In this document: in pieces, positions 34,303 to 43,476 of the stretch | Position numbering within the stretch: position 1 is the first letter of the stretch | Layout of the letters: every line of letters begins with the position of its first letter | Origin: Thalassococcus_A lentus | Lineage (GTDB): Bacteria; Pseudomonadota; Alphaproteobacteria; Rhodobacterales; Rhodobacteraceae | DNA length: 64,000 nucleotides | Direction: 5' to 3' | Assembly: GCF_028023555.1 (NCBI RefSeq) | Contig: NZ_JAQIOY010000010.1 | Span: forward strand, 62,001 to 126,000 | The notes under the pieces: model-generated | Databases searched by the model: none | What the model saw: the letters and a program-made list of their open reading frames with translations, nothing else | What the model was told of the DNA's origin: nothing | Made by a program: the position numbers and the translations under genes

Positions 34303-35867
34303 TGCTTAGCAGTCTTCTTTCTATCGTCACCTTCACCCCGGCGCTGGGTGCGCTGATCATGGCGCTGCTGCTGCGCGGCGGGGATGAGGCGGCAGACCGC
34401 AATGCCAAATGGCTGGCCATGGCCGCCACATCGGCGACTTTTGTCATCTCGCTGTTCATCCTGTTCCAGTTCGACCCTTCGGACACCGGGTTCCAGATGG
34501 TCGAAGAAGCAGATTGGCTGCTTGGACTACAGTACAAGATGGGCGTCGACGGTATTTCGGTGCTGTTCGTCTTGCTGACCACATTCATCATGCCGTTGGT
34601 GATCGCTGCCAGCTGGGATGTGAAGACGCGGGTCAAGGAATACATGATTGCGTTCCTCGTTCTGGAAACGCTGATGCTCGGTGTCTTCATGGCACTTGAT
34701 CTGGTTCTCTTCTACGTCTTCTTCGAAGCCTGCCTGATCCCCATGTTCCTCATCATCGGGATCTGGGGCGGGGCGAACCGTATCTACGCCAGCTTCAAGT
34801 TCTTCCTCTATACCTTCCTTGGCTCGGTTCTGATGCTGGTCGCCATGGTTGCGATGTATGCGGATGCGGGCACCACCGACATGGTACGCCTGCTGCAGCA
34901 CGAGTTCGCGTCCGACAGTTTCTCGATCCTCGGTGTGCAGATTGTTGGCGGATTGCAGACCATGCTCTTCCTGGCCTTCTTTGCCAGCTTTGCGGTCAAG
35001 ATGCCGATGTGGCCAGTGCACACATGGCTGCCTGATGCACACGTTCAGGCGCCGACGGCGGGTTCGGTTGTTCTGGCGGCGATCCTGTTGAAGATGGGCG
35101 GCTACGGCTTCTTGCGCTTCAGCCTGCCGATGTTCCCGGTGGGATCAGACGTCATGGCAAACTTTGTCTTCACCCTGTCGGTGATCGCGATCATCTACAC
35201 CAGCCTTGTTGCGCTGGTGCAGGAAGACATGAAAAAGCTGATTGCCTATTCGTCGGTGGCGCACATGGGCTATGTCACCATGGGCATCTTTGCAGCCAAC
35301 CAGCAGGGTGTGGACGGTGCGATTTTCCAGATGATCAGCCACGGCTTCATCTCGGGCGCGCTGTTCCTCTGCGTCGGGGTTATCTATGACCGGATGCACA
35401 CACGCGAAATCGATGCATACGGGGGTCTGGTCAACCGGATGCCGGCCTATGCGCTGATCTTCATGCTGTTCACCATGGCCAACGTCGGCCTGCCGGGCAC
35501 ATCCGGCTTTGTGGGCGAATTCCTGACATTGATGGGCATCTTCCAGGTCAACACATGGGTGGCCGCTGGTGCGGCAACCGGTGTGATCCTGTCGGCAGCC
35601 TATGCGCTCTGGCTTTATCGCCGGGTGGTCATGGGCGACCTGATCAAGGAAAGCCTGAAGACCATCACGGATATGACGACACGCGAAAAGGCGATCTTTG
35701 CGCCGCTGGTCGTCATGACCATCTGGATGGGTGTCTATCCGGCACCGATCCTCGACCGCATCGGCCCGTCTGTGGCGGCGCTGGTTGAACAATACGATAC
35801 GGCCCTTGCGGATGCGGGGCGGCACGTCGATGCCGCGCCGACGCAAGTTGCCAAAGCAGACCATTAA
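34302..35867 (+). CDS. nuoM: NADH-quinone oxidoreductase subunit M
   Basis: The 521-residue antiporter-like subunit (ND4) has about 14 helices, with the conserved glutamate in LVLFYVFFEACLIPMFLIIG and the lysine helix AVKMPMWPVHTWLPDAHVQA. ATG 34302 follows CGGAGGGG; an in-frame start at 34272 lies inside nuoL and lacks a site. Confidence 0.96.
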   Translation: MLSSLLSIVTFTPALGALIMALLLRGGDEAADRNAKWLAMAATSATFVISLFILFQFDPSDTGFQMVEEADWLLGLQYKMGVDGISVLFVLLTTFIMPLVIAASWDVKTRVKEYMIAFLVLETLMLGVFMALDLVLFYVFFEACLIPMFLIIGIWGGANRIYASFKFFLYTFLGSVLMLVAMVAMYADAGTTDMVRLLQHEFASDSFSILGVQIVGGLQTMLFLAFFASFAVKMPMWPVHTWLPDAHVQAPTAGSVVLAAILLKMGGYGFLRFSLPMFPVGSDVMANFVFTLSVIAIIYTSLVALVQEDMKKLIAYSSVAHMGYVTMGIFAANQQGVDGAIFQMISHGFISGALFLCVGVIYDRMHTREIDAYGGLVNRMPAYALIFMLFTMANVGLPGTSGFVGEFLTLMGIFQVNTWVAAGAATGVILSAAYALWLYRRVVMGDLIKESLKTITDMTTREKAIFAPLVVMTIWMGVYPAPILDRIGPSVAALVEQYDTALADAGRHVDAAPTQVAKADH

Positions 35868-35879
35868 GGGGACGCGGCC

Positions 35880-37322
35880 ATGATCTCGGCTGATCTGAAT
35901 ATCATCCTGCCCGAAATCCTGCTGGCTGTTTTTGCCATGCTGGCTCTGCTCGGGGCGGTGTACACCGGCAAGGACAAGCACGCGACCGTACTGGTCTGGG
36001 CCACCTCAGCGATCTTTGTCGCCCTTGCGTTCTGGATTGGCAGCACTGGCGGTGCCGCGCAGGTGGCATTCAACGGAATGTTCATCGATGACGGGTTTGC
36101 CCGCTTTGCCAAGGTCACGATCCTGCTTTCGGCGGCGGCGGTTCTGGTCATGTCTGCTGGCTACATGGAACGCCGCGGCATTTTGCGGTTTGAATACCCG
36201 CTGCTGATCGCGCTGGCTGCGGTTGGCATGATGATGATGGTCTCCGCTGGTGATCTCATGGCGCTCTACATGGGGCTCGAGCTGCAGTCTCTGTCGCTCT
36301 ACGTTGTCGCCTCGCTGCGGCGCGACTCTGCCAAATCCACCGAAGCCGGCCTGAAGTACTTTGTGCTGGGCGCGTTGTCTTCGGGTCTGCTGCTCTATGG
36401 CGCTTCACTGGTCTATGGCTACTCCGGGACAACACTGTTCTCCGGCATCATCGAAACTGCATCGCATGGCGATATGTCAGTGGGCTTGCTGATCGGTCTG
36501 GTGCTGGTCATCTCGGGCCTGGCTTTCAAGGTTTCTGCGGTTCCGTTTCACATGTGGACACCGGACGTCTACGAAGGCTCGCCCACACCGGTCACGGCCT
36601 TCTTTGCCACGGCGCCCAAGGTTGCGGCCATGGCACTGTTCGCCCGTGTCATGCATGATGCCTTTGGCGGTGCGGTCGGCGACTGGCAGCAGGTCGTGGC
36701 GCTGATTTCCGTGCTTTCGATGTTCCTCGGTGCGATTGCCGCTATCGGCCAGCGCGATATCAAGCGTCTGATGGCATACTCGTCCATCGCGCATATGGGC
36801 TACGCCTTGATGGGGTTGGCCGCCGGTACGGTGCTGGGCGTTCAGGCGATGCTGATCTACATGGCGATCTACGTGACGATGAATGTCGGCACCTTTGCCT
36901 TTATCATGTCCATGGAACGCGACGGGCAGCCGGTAACGGATATCGATTCGCTTGGGCTGTACTCCAAGCGTGAGCCGGGCAAGGCGATGGCAATGCTGGT
37001 GTTGCTGTTCAGCCTTGCAGGGGTTCCGCCGCTGGTTGGTTTCTTTGGCAAATTCTATGTCCTGCGCGCGGCTTATGAAGCCGGGCTGGCCTGGCTTGCG
37101 GTGGCAGGTGTGATCGCTTCGGTCATCGGTGCCTATTACTATTTGCGCATCGTCTTCTTCATGTATTTTGGGGAAGATCGCGAAGGTGCGCTGGACGGCG
37201 GCAAAAGCCCGGTTCTTTGGGGTTTCCTGATGGCTTCGGCGGTGATCATGGTCGTTGGCATCGTGAACCTGTTTGGCATCGAAGGCGTGGCACAGGCTGC
37301 GGCGATGACGCTTGTCAACTAA
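35880..37322 (+). CDS. nuoN: NADH-quinone oxidoreductase subunit N
   Basis: The 480-residue antiporter-like subunit (ND2) has about 14 helices, with GDLMALYMGLELQSLSLYV (conserved Glu) and FKVSAVPFHMWTPDVYEG (conserved Lys). It is the last gene of the operon, followed by a strong terminator. Confidence 0.96.
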   Translation: MISADLNIILPEILLAVFAMLALLGAVYTGKDKHATVLVWATSAIFVALAFWIGSTGGAAQVAFNGMFIDDGFARFAKVTILLSAAAVLVMSAGYMERRGILRFEYPLLIALAAVGMMMMVSAGDLMALYMGLELQSLSLYVVASLRRDSAKSTEAGLKYFVLGALSSGLLLYGASLVYGYSGTTLFSGIIETASHGDMSVGLLIGLVLVISGLAFKVSAVPFHMWTPDVYEGSPTPVTAFFATAPKVAAMALFARVMHDAFGGAVGDWQQVVALISVLSMFLGAIAAIGQRDIKRLMAYSSIAHMGYALMGLAAGTVLGVQAMLIYMAIYVTMNVGTFAFIMSMERDGQPVTDIDSLGLYSKREPGKAMAMLVLLFSLAGVPPLVGFFGKFYVLRAAYEAGLAWLAVAGVIASVIGAYYYLRIVFFMYFGEDREGALDGGKSPVLWGFLMASAVIMVVGIVNLFGIEGVAQAAAMTLVN

Positions 37323-37344
37323 GCCTCAAGTGCATTTGCGAAAC

Positions 37345-37378
37345 GGTGGCGCGCCCAAGGCGCGCCGCTTTTTTGTTT
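37345..37378 (+). terminator. Rho-independent terminator of the nuo operon
   Basis: The perfect 8-bp stem GGCGCGCC/GGCGCGCC (37348-37355 with 37359-37366) with a 3-base loop is followed by GC and six T residues, about 25 bases after nuoN. Confidence 0.9.
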
Positions 37379-37381
37379 TGT

Positions 37382-37433
37382 GCCGGGGGGCGCTGCCCCC
37401 CAAACCCCCCGGGATATTTCAGGCACAAAGAAG
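37382..37433. repeat. Roseobacter-type intergenic repeat element
   Basis: A G-run, a GCGCTGCCCCCC arm, a C-run ending CCGGGATATTT and a purine-rich end CACAAAGAAG match a short element I recall as common in intergenic DNA of Rhodobacterales, of the form TGCCCCC-CACCCCC-GAGGTATTT-AAGAAG. The first half can fold into a G/C hairpin. It lies between the nuo terminator and birA. Only one copy is seen in this window. Confidence 0.5.
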
Positions 37434-37448
37434 CCGGAGCGGGGCCTG

Positions 37449-38189
37449 GTGACCTGGCCTGCGGGATACGGGCGCCGGGTGCTGCAGCAGGTGGACAGCA
37501 CGATGGCAGAGGCCGCGCGCATTGCGCCGGAGCTGACCGGTCCCGAATGGATTTTGGCCTTGCAACAGACAGCGGCCCGCGGTCGGCGCGGGCGGGCGTG
37601 GCATATGCCTGCAGGCAATTTTTCGGCGACATTGGTTTTGCGGCCAGAAGATCCGCCCGATGTTATGGCGCTGCGGTCCTTCGTTGCCGCTCTCGCGCTT
37701 TTCGATGCCTTTGAAGCGGCGGCGGGGACGGCGCAGGGACTGGCCTTGAAGTGGCCAAACGATGTTTTGCTGAACGGCGGCAAGGCGGCGGGCATTCTGC
37801 TGGAGAATCTGGGCGGGCCCGGTGGGCATCTGGCCATTGGCGTTGGTGTGAACCTGATCGCGGCGCCTGACGCCGATGCGGTTGAACCCGGTGCCGTGCC
37901 TCCGGTGTCGCTGCTGGAAGAAAGCGGCATGCGGGTGTCACCGGAGCAGTTTCTGACGTTGTTGGCCGATGCCTATGCGCAATGGGAAACCCGATTTGTC
38001 ACCTACGGGTTCGAGCCTGTGCGCCGGGCCTGGCTGGACAGGGCGGCGCGTCTGGGTGAGGTCATCACGGCACGCACGACCCGGGATGAAGTCACGGGCA
38101 CCTTCGAGTCGGTGGACGAGCGTGGCAACCTTGTCTTAAAGACCTCTTCAACCCGCGCGGCGATCGCCGCAGCGGACGTGTTTTTCTAA
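37449..38189 (+). CDS. birA: Biotin-[acetyl-CoA-carboxylase] ligase
   Basis: The 246-residue monofunctional ligase makes biotinyl-AMP and attaches biotin to carboxylases. It shows the ARGRRGRAW biotinyl-AMP loop, KWPNDVLLNGGKAAGILLE and a small C-terminal SH3-like domain (GEVITARTTRDEVTGTFESV). There is no N-terminal DNA-binding domain, so it cannot act as a repressor like E. coli BirA. GTG 37449 is chosen because the upstream frame runs through the intergenic repeat. MccA is one expected substrate. Confidence 0.93.
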   Translation: MTWPAGYGRRVLQQVDSTMAEAARIAPELTGPEWILALQQTAARGRRGRAWHMPAGNFSATLVLRPEDPPDVMALRSFVAALALFDAFEAAAGTAQGLALKWPNDVLLNGGKAAGILLENLGGPGGHLAIGVGVNLIAAPDADAVEPGAVPPVSLLEESGMRVSPEQFLTLLADAYAQWETRFVTYGFEPVRRAWLDRAARLGEVITARTTRDEVTGTFESVDERGNLVLKTSSTRAAIAAADVFF

Positions 38190-38203
38190 GCGGAGCGCAG
38201 GGC

Positions 38204-38980
38204 ATGCTTCTGGCGATTGATTGCGGCAATACGAATACGGTATTTTCGATCTGGGATGGGGAGCGTTTCCTGTGCACCCTGAGAACCTCGACCCATCATG
38301 CACGGACGGCTGATGCCTATTTCACCTGGTTCAGCACATTGATCAATCACTATGGGCTGACCTTGGACATCGAGGATGTGATCATCTCGTCCACGGTGCC
38401 GCGCGTCGTCTGGAACCTACGGGTCTTTTCGGATCGGTTCTTTGGATGCCGGCCTTATGTTGTGGGCAAACCTGATTGCACATTGCCGCATGCACCGCGC
38501 GTGGATGCGGGTACGGGGGTTGGTCCGGATCGCCTGGCCAATGCCGCGGGGGCTTTTGATCGCCACGGAGGCGACGTTGTGGTGGTGGATTTCGGCACGG
38601 CGACGAATTTTGATGTGGTGGCCGCCGATGGTGCCTATGTGGGCGGTGTCATTGCGCCGGGTGTGAACCTCAGTCTCGAGGCGCTGGCGCAGGGCGCTGC
38701 AGCGCTGCCGCATGTGGATGTGTCCCGTCCGGACAAGGTGATCGGCACCAATACGGTCGGCTGCATTCAGTCCGGTGTTTTCTGGGGCTATATCGGGCTG
38801 ATCCAGGGCATCACGGATCAAATCAAATCCGAATATGGAAAACCGATGAAAGTGGTGGGCACGGGGGGGCTTGCGCCGCTCTTCGGACAGGAGGATCATC
38901 TGTTTGATACCATCGAAGACGATCTGACCATGCACGGGCTAACCGTCATATATAATCATAACAAGAACAGGGGAATTTGA
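38204..38980 (+). CDS. coaX: Type III pantothenate kinase
   Basis: The 258-residue ASKHA-fold enzyme performs the first step of CoA synthesis. It has the P-loop-like DCGNTNTVFSIW, the motif STVPRVVWNLR, GPDRLANAAGA and DFGTATNFDVV. The lack of similarity to CoaA or PanK-II is as expected for CoaX. It lies 14 bases after birA, and RNase J follows two bases later. Confidence 0.94.
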   Translation: MLLAIDCGNTNTVFSIWDGERFLCTLRTSTHHARTADAYFTWFSTLINHYGLTLDIEDVIISSTVPRVVWNLRVFSDRFFGCRPYVVGKPDCTLPHAPRVDAGTGVGPDRLANAAGAFDRHGGDVVVVDFGTATNFDVVAADGAYVGGVIAPGVNLSLEALAQGAAALPHVDVSRPDKVIGTNTVGCIQSGVFWGYIGLIQGITDQIKSEYGKPMKVVGTGGLAPLFGQEDHLFDTIEDDLTMHGLTVIYNHNKNRGI

Positions 38981-38982
38981 GC

Positions 38983-40650
38983 ATGAGCGCAGAGCGTTTG
39001 ATTTATCTGCCATTGGGCGGTGCTGGTGAAATCGGCATGAATTGCTACGTCTATGGTTACGGCAAACCGGGGCAGGAACGTCTGATCGTTGTGGATATTG
39101 GCGTGACCTTTCCCGATATGGATGGCACGCCCGGTGTTGATCTGATCCTTCCTGATATCACTTGGCTGAAGGAAAACCGCGATCGTATCGAGGCGGTGTT
39201 CATCACCCATGCGCATGAAGACCACGTGGGCGCGATCGGACATACCTATGAAGACCTGGGTGCGCCAATCTATGCGCGGGCCTTCACGGCCAATATCGCG
39301 CGGCGCAAGCTGTCGGAATATGGCGTTGCGGAAACCGCCGTCAAAACGGCATCGAAATGGCCGGAAACCGTGACAGTCGGTCCATTCTCGGTGGGCTTCC
39401 TACCAATCTCGCATTCGATTCCAGAAAGCAGTGCATTGGTGATCGACAGCCCGGAAGGCCGTGTCATTCACACCGGTGATTTCAAACTGGACAAAACTCC
39501 ACTGGTTGGTGAGCCGTGGGACCCCGAGCTTTGGGCCGAGGTATCCAAGGATGGCGTCAAGGCGTTGATCTGCGACAGCACCAATGTGTTTTCCGAGCAT
39601 CCCGGACGTTCCGAAGCCTCGGTCGGTCCGGCGGTCGAGACACTGGTGGCCGGCGCAAAGAACATGGTGGTGGCGACAACCTTTGCGTCCAACGTGGCGC
39701 GGGTCAAAACGCTGGCAGAGGCCGGGGAACGGGCAGGGCGGTCTATTGTGCTGCTGGGCCGCGCCATGCGGCGCATGATCGAAGCTTCGGTTGAGACCGG
39801 CGTGCTGAAGGGGTTTCCCAAGGTGGTTCCGGTTGAGGATGCCAGCAGCATTCCGCGTGAGAATCTGATGTTGCTGGTCACCGGCTCACAGGGGGAACGG
39901 CGGGCCGCATCGGCACAACTGGCGCGCGGAAAATACCATGGGATGGAATTGAAGGACGGCGATTTGTTCCTCTTTTCGTCCAAGACGATTCCAGGCAACG
40001 AACGCGGTGTGATCCGGATCATGAACCAGCTGTCGGAAAAGGGTGTCGACGTCGTGGACGATTCAGGCGGCGCGTATCACGTATCCGGCCATGCGAACCG
40101 GCCGGATCTTGAGGCGCTTCAGGATGTCGTTCAGCCGCAGATTGTCGTGCCGATGCACGGTGAGCATCGCCACCTGCGTGAACATGTCAAACTGGCGAAA
40201 GCCAAGCGTCGTCAAGGGGTTCTGGCCGTCAACGGTATGATGATCGATCTGAGTGGCAATGAGCCGAAGGTGACCGAATACATCGAGACGGGCCGCACAT
40301 ATCTGGATGGGTCCGTGCAGATCGGCGCGCTGGATGGCGTGGTGCGTGACCGCATTCGCATGGCGCTGAACGGCCATGTGGTTGTGACCGTCATTCTGGA
40401 CGAAGATGATGAGCCACTGGGCGAGCCATGGTGCGAAATCATGGGTCTTGCGCATACAGGTCGCAGCCATGCGGCGCTGGTCGAGGTTCTGGAGGAGGAC
40501 CTTTCGCAGTATCTTGGGCGCGCGGGAAGCAAAACACTGGCCGATGATGACAAGCTGGAAGACGGTTTGAAAAAGATTGCCCGTCAGTCGTGCAACAACG
40601 AGATCGGCAAGAAGCCCGAGGTCACTGTCGTCGTCAGCCGTTTGACATGA
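38983..40650 (+). CDS. rnj: Ribonuclease J
   Basis: The 555-residue metallo-beta-lactamase/beta-CASP nuclease acts in rRNA and mRNA 5' processing. Zinc motif THAHEDHVGAIGH is near residue 78, with HTGDFKLD, ICDSTNVF and beta-CASP motifs GSQGERRA and VSGHANRPDL, and HGEHRHL toward the end. ATG 38983 follows CAGGGGAA. Alphaproteobacteria often carry both RNase E (left edge here) and RNase J. Its stop overlaps the next start (ATGA). Confidence 0.94.
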   Translation: MSAERLIYLPLGGAGEIGMNCYVYGYGKPGQERLIVVDIGVTFPDMDGTPGVDLILPDITWLKENRDRIEAVFITHAHEDHVGAIGHTYEDLGAPIYARAFTANIARRKLSEYGVAETAVKTASKWPETVTVGPFSVGFLPISHSIPESSALVIDSPEGRVIHTGDFKLDKTPLVGEPWDPELWAEVSKDGVKALICDSTNVFSEHPGRSEASVGPAVETLVAGAKNMVVATTFASNVARVKTLAEAGERAGRSIVLLGRAMRRMIEASVETGVLKGFPKVVPVEDASSIPRENLMLLVTGSQGERRAASAQLARGKYHGMELKDGDLFLFSSKTIPGNERGVIRIMNQLSEKGVDVVDDSGGAYHVSGHANRPDLEALQDVVQPQIVVPMHGEHRHLREHVKLAKAKRRQGVLAVNGMMIDLSGNEPKVTEYIETGRTYLDGSVQIGALDGVVRDRIRMALNGHVVVTVILDEDDEPLGEPWCEIMGLAHTGRSHAALVEVLEEDLSQYLGRAGSKTLADDDKLEDGLKKIARQSCNNEIGKKPEVTVVVSRLT

Positions 40651-41303
40651 GCAAGCGCACGCCGGTTGTCTTTGATCTGGACGGCACGCTCATCGACAGT
40701 TTGCCGAACATTGCCGAGGCAGCCAATACGTTGTTGGCGGAACATGCGCTTCCGCCTCTGCCAAGCACGACAATTGCCAGTTTCGTCGGTTTGGGAGAGC
40801 AGGTTTTCCTCGACAAGCTGATCGTTGCAGGCGGACTAGAGGTCGATGCAAAGAATGCGCTTCTTCAGCGTTTCATGGCTCTATACAAAGAGGTTTCGGC
40901 CAACACGGTTCTGTTTGAAGGTGTCTTGGATGCCTTGCAAAGGCTGCGCGAGATGGGTGTGCCTTTGGGGCTGTGCACCAACAAGCCGGGCGGCCCGACA
41001 GAGGTTGTGTTGCGGGCCACCGGTCTGGACGCTTTGTTGGATGTGGTGGTGGCAGGGGATACGCTGCCGGTGCGCAAGCCTGACCCCGCGCCTTTGCTCC
41101 GGGCTTTTGCGGATCTGGGGGCGGAGACCGGGCTCTATGTCGGTGACAATGACGTGGACGCACAGACCGCGCAAAATGCCAAAGTACCCTTTGCGCTATA
41201 CGCTCACGGGATCAGAACCAGCCCTATTGGTTCGCTAAAGCATGATCTATTGATCGAGGATTTCAGCGTATTGCCAGCGACTTATTCAAAAATCTTCGCG
41301 TAG
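40647..41303 (+). CDS. gph: Phosphoglycolate phosphatase (HAD family)
   Basis: The 218-residue HAD hydrolase has motif I FDLDGTLIDS with the nucleophilic and acid Asp pair, motif II in LCTNKPGG, the lysine in VRKPDPAPL and motif IV YVGDNDVDAQTA. Cap type and sequence match bacterial Gph, which removes phosphate from 2-phosphoglycolate. Specificity among HAD members cannot be proved from sequence alone. It is coupled to rnj by a four-base overlap. Confidence 0.85.
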   Translation: MSKRTPVVFDLDGTLIDSLPNIAEAANTLLAEHALPPLPSTTIASFVGLGEQVFLDKLIVAGGLEVDAKNALLQRFMALYKEVSANTVLFEGVLDALQRLREMGVPLGLCTNKPGGPTEVVLRATGLDALLDVVVAGDTLPVRKPDPAPLLRAFADLGAETGLYVGDNDVDAQTAQNAKVPFALYAHGIRTSPIGSLKHDLLIEDFSVLPATYSKIFA

Positions 41304-41323
41304 TGCGCGACAGGCGCAGGCGA

Positions 41324-42763
41324 TTAGCCTGCGCGCCGTTCATCAAAGCTCAGCGCGATGAATTCGGGCATGTGATCGCCCATCCCAACGACGCCGCCGC
41401 GGTCAGAACCACCGCCGGATTTTCCACGCGAACGGCTGCGCCCGCCACGGTTGCTGTCGCGCTTTTCATCTTCGACCTGCGGCTGCGGCGCCTTTGGGGC
41501 CTCGGCTTGGGCCTCGACGGCTTCCGCCTGCGGTTTCCGTGATCTTGAGCGGCTGCGCGAAGGCTTGGCGGCCTCTTCGGGGGCGTCGTCCTTCTTGGCG
41601 GGTTTTTCAGCCTTGGCGATCGGGTTGTCGATCTTGGGGATTTCTTTCTGGATCAGCTTTTCCACGGCATCAAAATACTTGTCGTCTTTTGATCCACAGA
41701 TTGTGAATGCCTTGCCAGACCGGCCAGCGCGACCGGTGCGGCCAATGCGGTGCACGTAGTCTTCCGCATGGCTGGGGACATCAAAATTGAACACATGGCT
41801 TACCGATGGCACATCCAGCCCGCGCGCGGCGACGTCCGAGGCGACGAGGAAGCGCAGACTGCCTTCGCGAAACCCATCCAGCGTGCGCATGCGCTGGGAC
41901 TGATCCAGATCTCCGTGGATCGGAGCGGCGTCAAACCCGTATTTCTTGAGTGATTTTGCGACGATATCCACATCGACCTTGCGATTGCAGAAGATGATCG
42001 CGTTTGTGCAGGCGTCGCCTTCGGCCTCGATCAGGGCGCGCAGCACTTCGCGCTTTTGCTTGGCTTCGCTGTCGCGGCGTGCCGCTTTGACCATGACCGC
42101 AGCCTGTTCAATCGTCTCGGACGCAGTGGCCTGACGAGCGACTTCGACGCGGGCAGGGGCCGACAAAAAGGTGTTCGTGACGCGTTCGATCTCTGGGGCC
42201 ATTGTGGCCGAAAAGAACAGTGTCTGACGGGTGAAAGGCGTCAGACCGAAGATGCGTTCGATATCGGGGATAAAGCCCATATCAAGCATACGGTCTGCTT
42301 CGTCCACGACCATGATCTTCACATCCGAAAGGATCAGCTTGCCGCGTTCAAAATGATCGAGCAGGCGACCTGGTGTGGCGATCAGAACGTCCACACCTTT
42401 GTCGATCAGCGCGTCTTGTTCCTTGAACGACACGCCACCAATCAGCAAGGCTTTGGAAAGCTTTACGTTCTTAGCATAGATGTCGAAATTTTCGGCGACC
42501 TGTGCAGCCAGTTCCCGCGTCGGGCAAAGCACCAAGCTGCGCGGCATGCGGGCGCGGGCGCGGCCTCGGGCCAGCATTGTGATCAGCGGCAGGGTAAAGC
42601 TTGCGGTTTTGCCCGTCCCGGTTTGGGCGATCCCAAGCACGTCCTTGCCTTCGAGAGCAGGCGGGATGGCCCCGGCTTGGATGGGTGTCGGTGTCTCATA
42701 TCCGGCTTCGTCGATTGCCTTGAGAACCTTGGGGTTGAGATTCAGCTCAGAAAATTTGGTCAT
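41324..42763 (-). CDS. rhlE: DEAD-box RNA helicase, RhlE type
   Basis: The 479-residue helicase has the Q motif region YETPTPIQAGAIP, Walker A AQTGTGKT, PTRELA, VDEAD (DEAD box), SAT and HRIGRTGRAGRSG in order. The C-terminal 90 residues are a disordered Lys/Arg/Ser-rich tail with SRSRSRSRKPQAE and RGGRSRSRGKSGGG, suitable for RNA binding. It probably unwinds ribosomal or degradosome-associated RNA. It converges with gph. The 161-base region before the next gene holds a GC-rich inverted repeat (42872-42895). Confidence 0.93.
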   Translation of the reverse strand: MTKFSELNLNPKVLKAIDEAGYETPTPIQAGAIPPALEGKDVLGIAQTGTGKTASFTLPLITMLARGRARARMPRSLVLCPTRELAAQVAENFDIYAKNVKLSKALLIGGVSFKEQDALIDKGVDVLIATPGRLLDHFERGKLILSDVKIMVVDEADRMLDMGFIPDIERIFGLTPFTRQTLFFSATMAPEIERVTNTFLSAPARVEVARQATASETIEQAAVMVKAARRDSEAKQKREVLRALIEAEGDACTNAIIFCNRKVDVDIVAKSLKKYGFDAAPIHGDLDQSQRMRTLDGFREGSLRFLVASDVAARGLDVPSVSHVFNFDVPSHAEDYVHRIGRTGRAGRSGKAFTICGSKDDKYFDAVEKLIQKEIPKIDNPIAKAEKPAKKDDAPEEAAKPSRSRSRSRKPQAEAVEAQAEAPKAPQPQVEDEKRDSNRGGRSRSRGKSGGGSDRGGVVGMGDHMPEFIALSFDERRAG

Positions 42764-42924
42764 AGATGTCCGATCAAAGCGGACACTACTTTGGCCCGCG
42801 CGTCTGTCCAGGGGCAGCCCGAATGGCCCGGCGTCACGCCGATTTCCCTGTGCGCGGGTTTAAGGGGTTGTGCGGGGTTGGTCAACCAAACCCGCCCAGA
42901 CCGGAATTTGCCTGTTGCGTCAGA

Positions 42925-43398
42925 TCAATAGCCGGGTTCGAGGATGGTGATCGTTTCTTCGCCCGGTGGCAGGATAAACGTGTCGATCAGCATCGCGTCC
43001 TCGGTGCCAAGATTGGCCGCTGTCATCGGCGTATCGGAAGGCATGTAGTAACAGGTGCCAGCAGGAAACAGGCCCGGATCAATGCCTTCGACAAAGTCGG
43101 TGATCGCCCCGCTGAGCACGCAGGTGTGGCCGCCGTACTTGTGAACATGGATGCCAACTCGAGTGCCCGCCTTGCGAATGCCCTTCATCACGACCAGCCG
43201 GTTGCCGTCTGGCATAATGGTATCGATCATGGTTTCCACGTCGACCAGATGGGCCAGACGTCCGGGTGGTGTCTGACCATTGATCTTTGTGACCAGACTG
43301 ATGACTTCGCCGGTTTCCGCTTCTTGCGCTTGGGCGCTGACCTCAGAGGCAAAAGATGTGGCGACCAGACAAAGCGCTGACAAAACTGCTTTTTTCAT
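42925..43398 (-). CDS. Exported cupin-domain protein
   Basis: From the ATG at 43398 the 157-residue protein has a signal peptide (MKKAVLSALCLVATSFASE...AQA) and a single cupin barrel with metal-type motif G-x5-HVHKYGGHTCVLSG, and PAGTCYYMPSDTPM in the second motif. Residues are compatible with a bound metal, but enzyme activity is unknown. The open frame extends upstream to 43464, but the signal peptide favours this start. Confidence 0.8.
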   Translation of the reverse strand: MKKAVLSALCLVATSFASEVSAQAQEAETGEVISLVTKINGQTPPGRLAHLVDVETMIDTIMPDGNRLVVMKGIRKAGTRVGIHVHKYGGHTCVLSGAITDFVEGIDPGLFPAGTCYYMPSDTPMTAANLGTEDAMLIDTFILPPGEETITILEPGY

Positions 43399-43476
43399 GA
43401 TTTTTTTCCGTGCCAAAATTGGTGTTTGCAATGGCAGTAAAACAACCGGAATTAGAAATCGCAATGAAGAATCAAT

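Noticed and set aside
42872..42895. Inverted repeat GCGGGG...CCCGC after the cupin gene, as a terminator
   Set aside because: One mismatch and no T-run in either direction. It may be a weak hairpin only.
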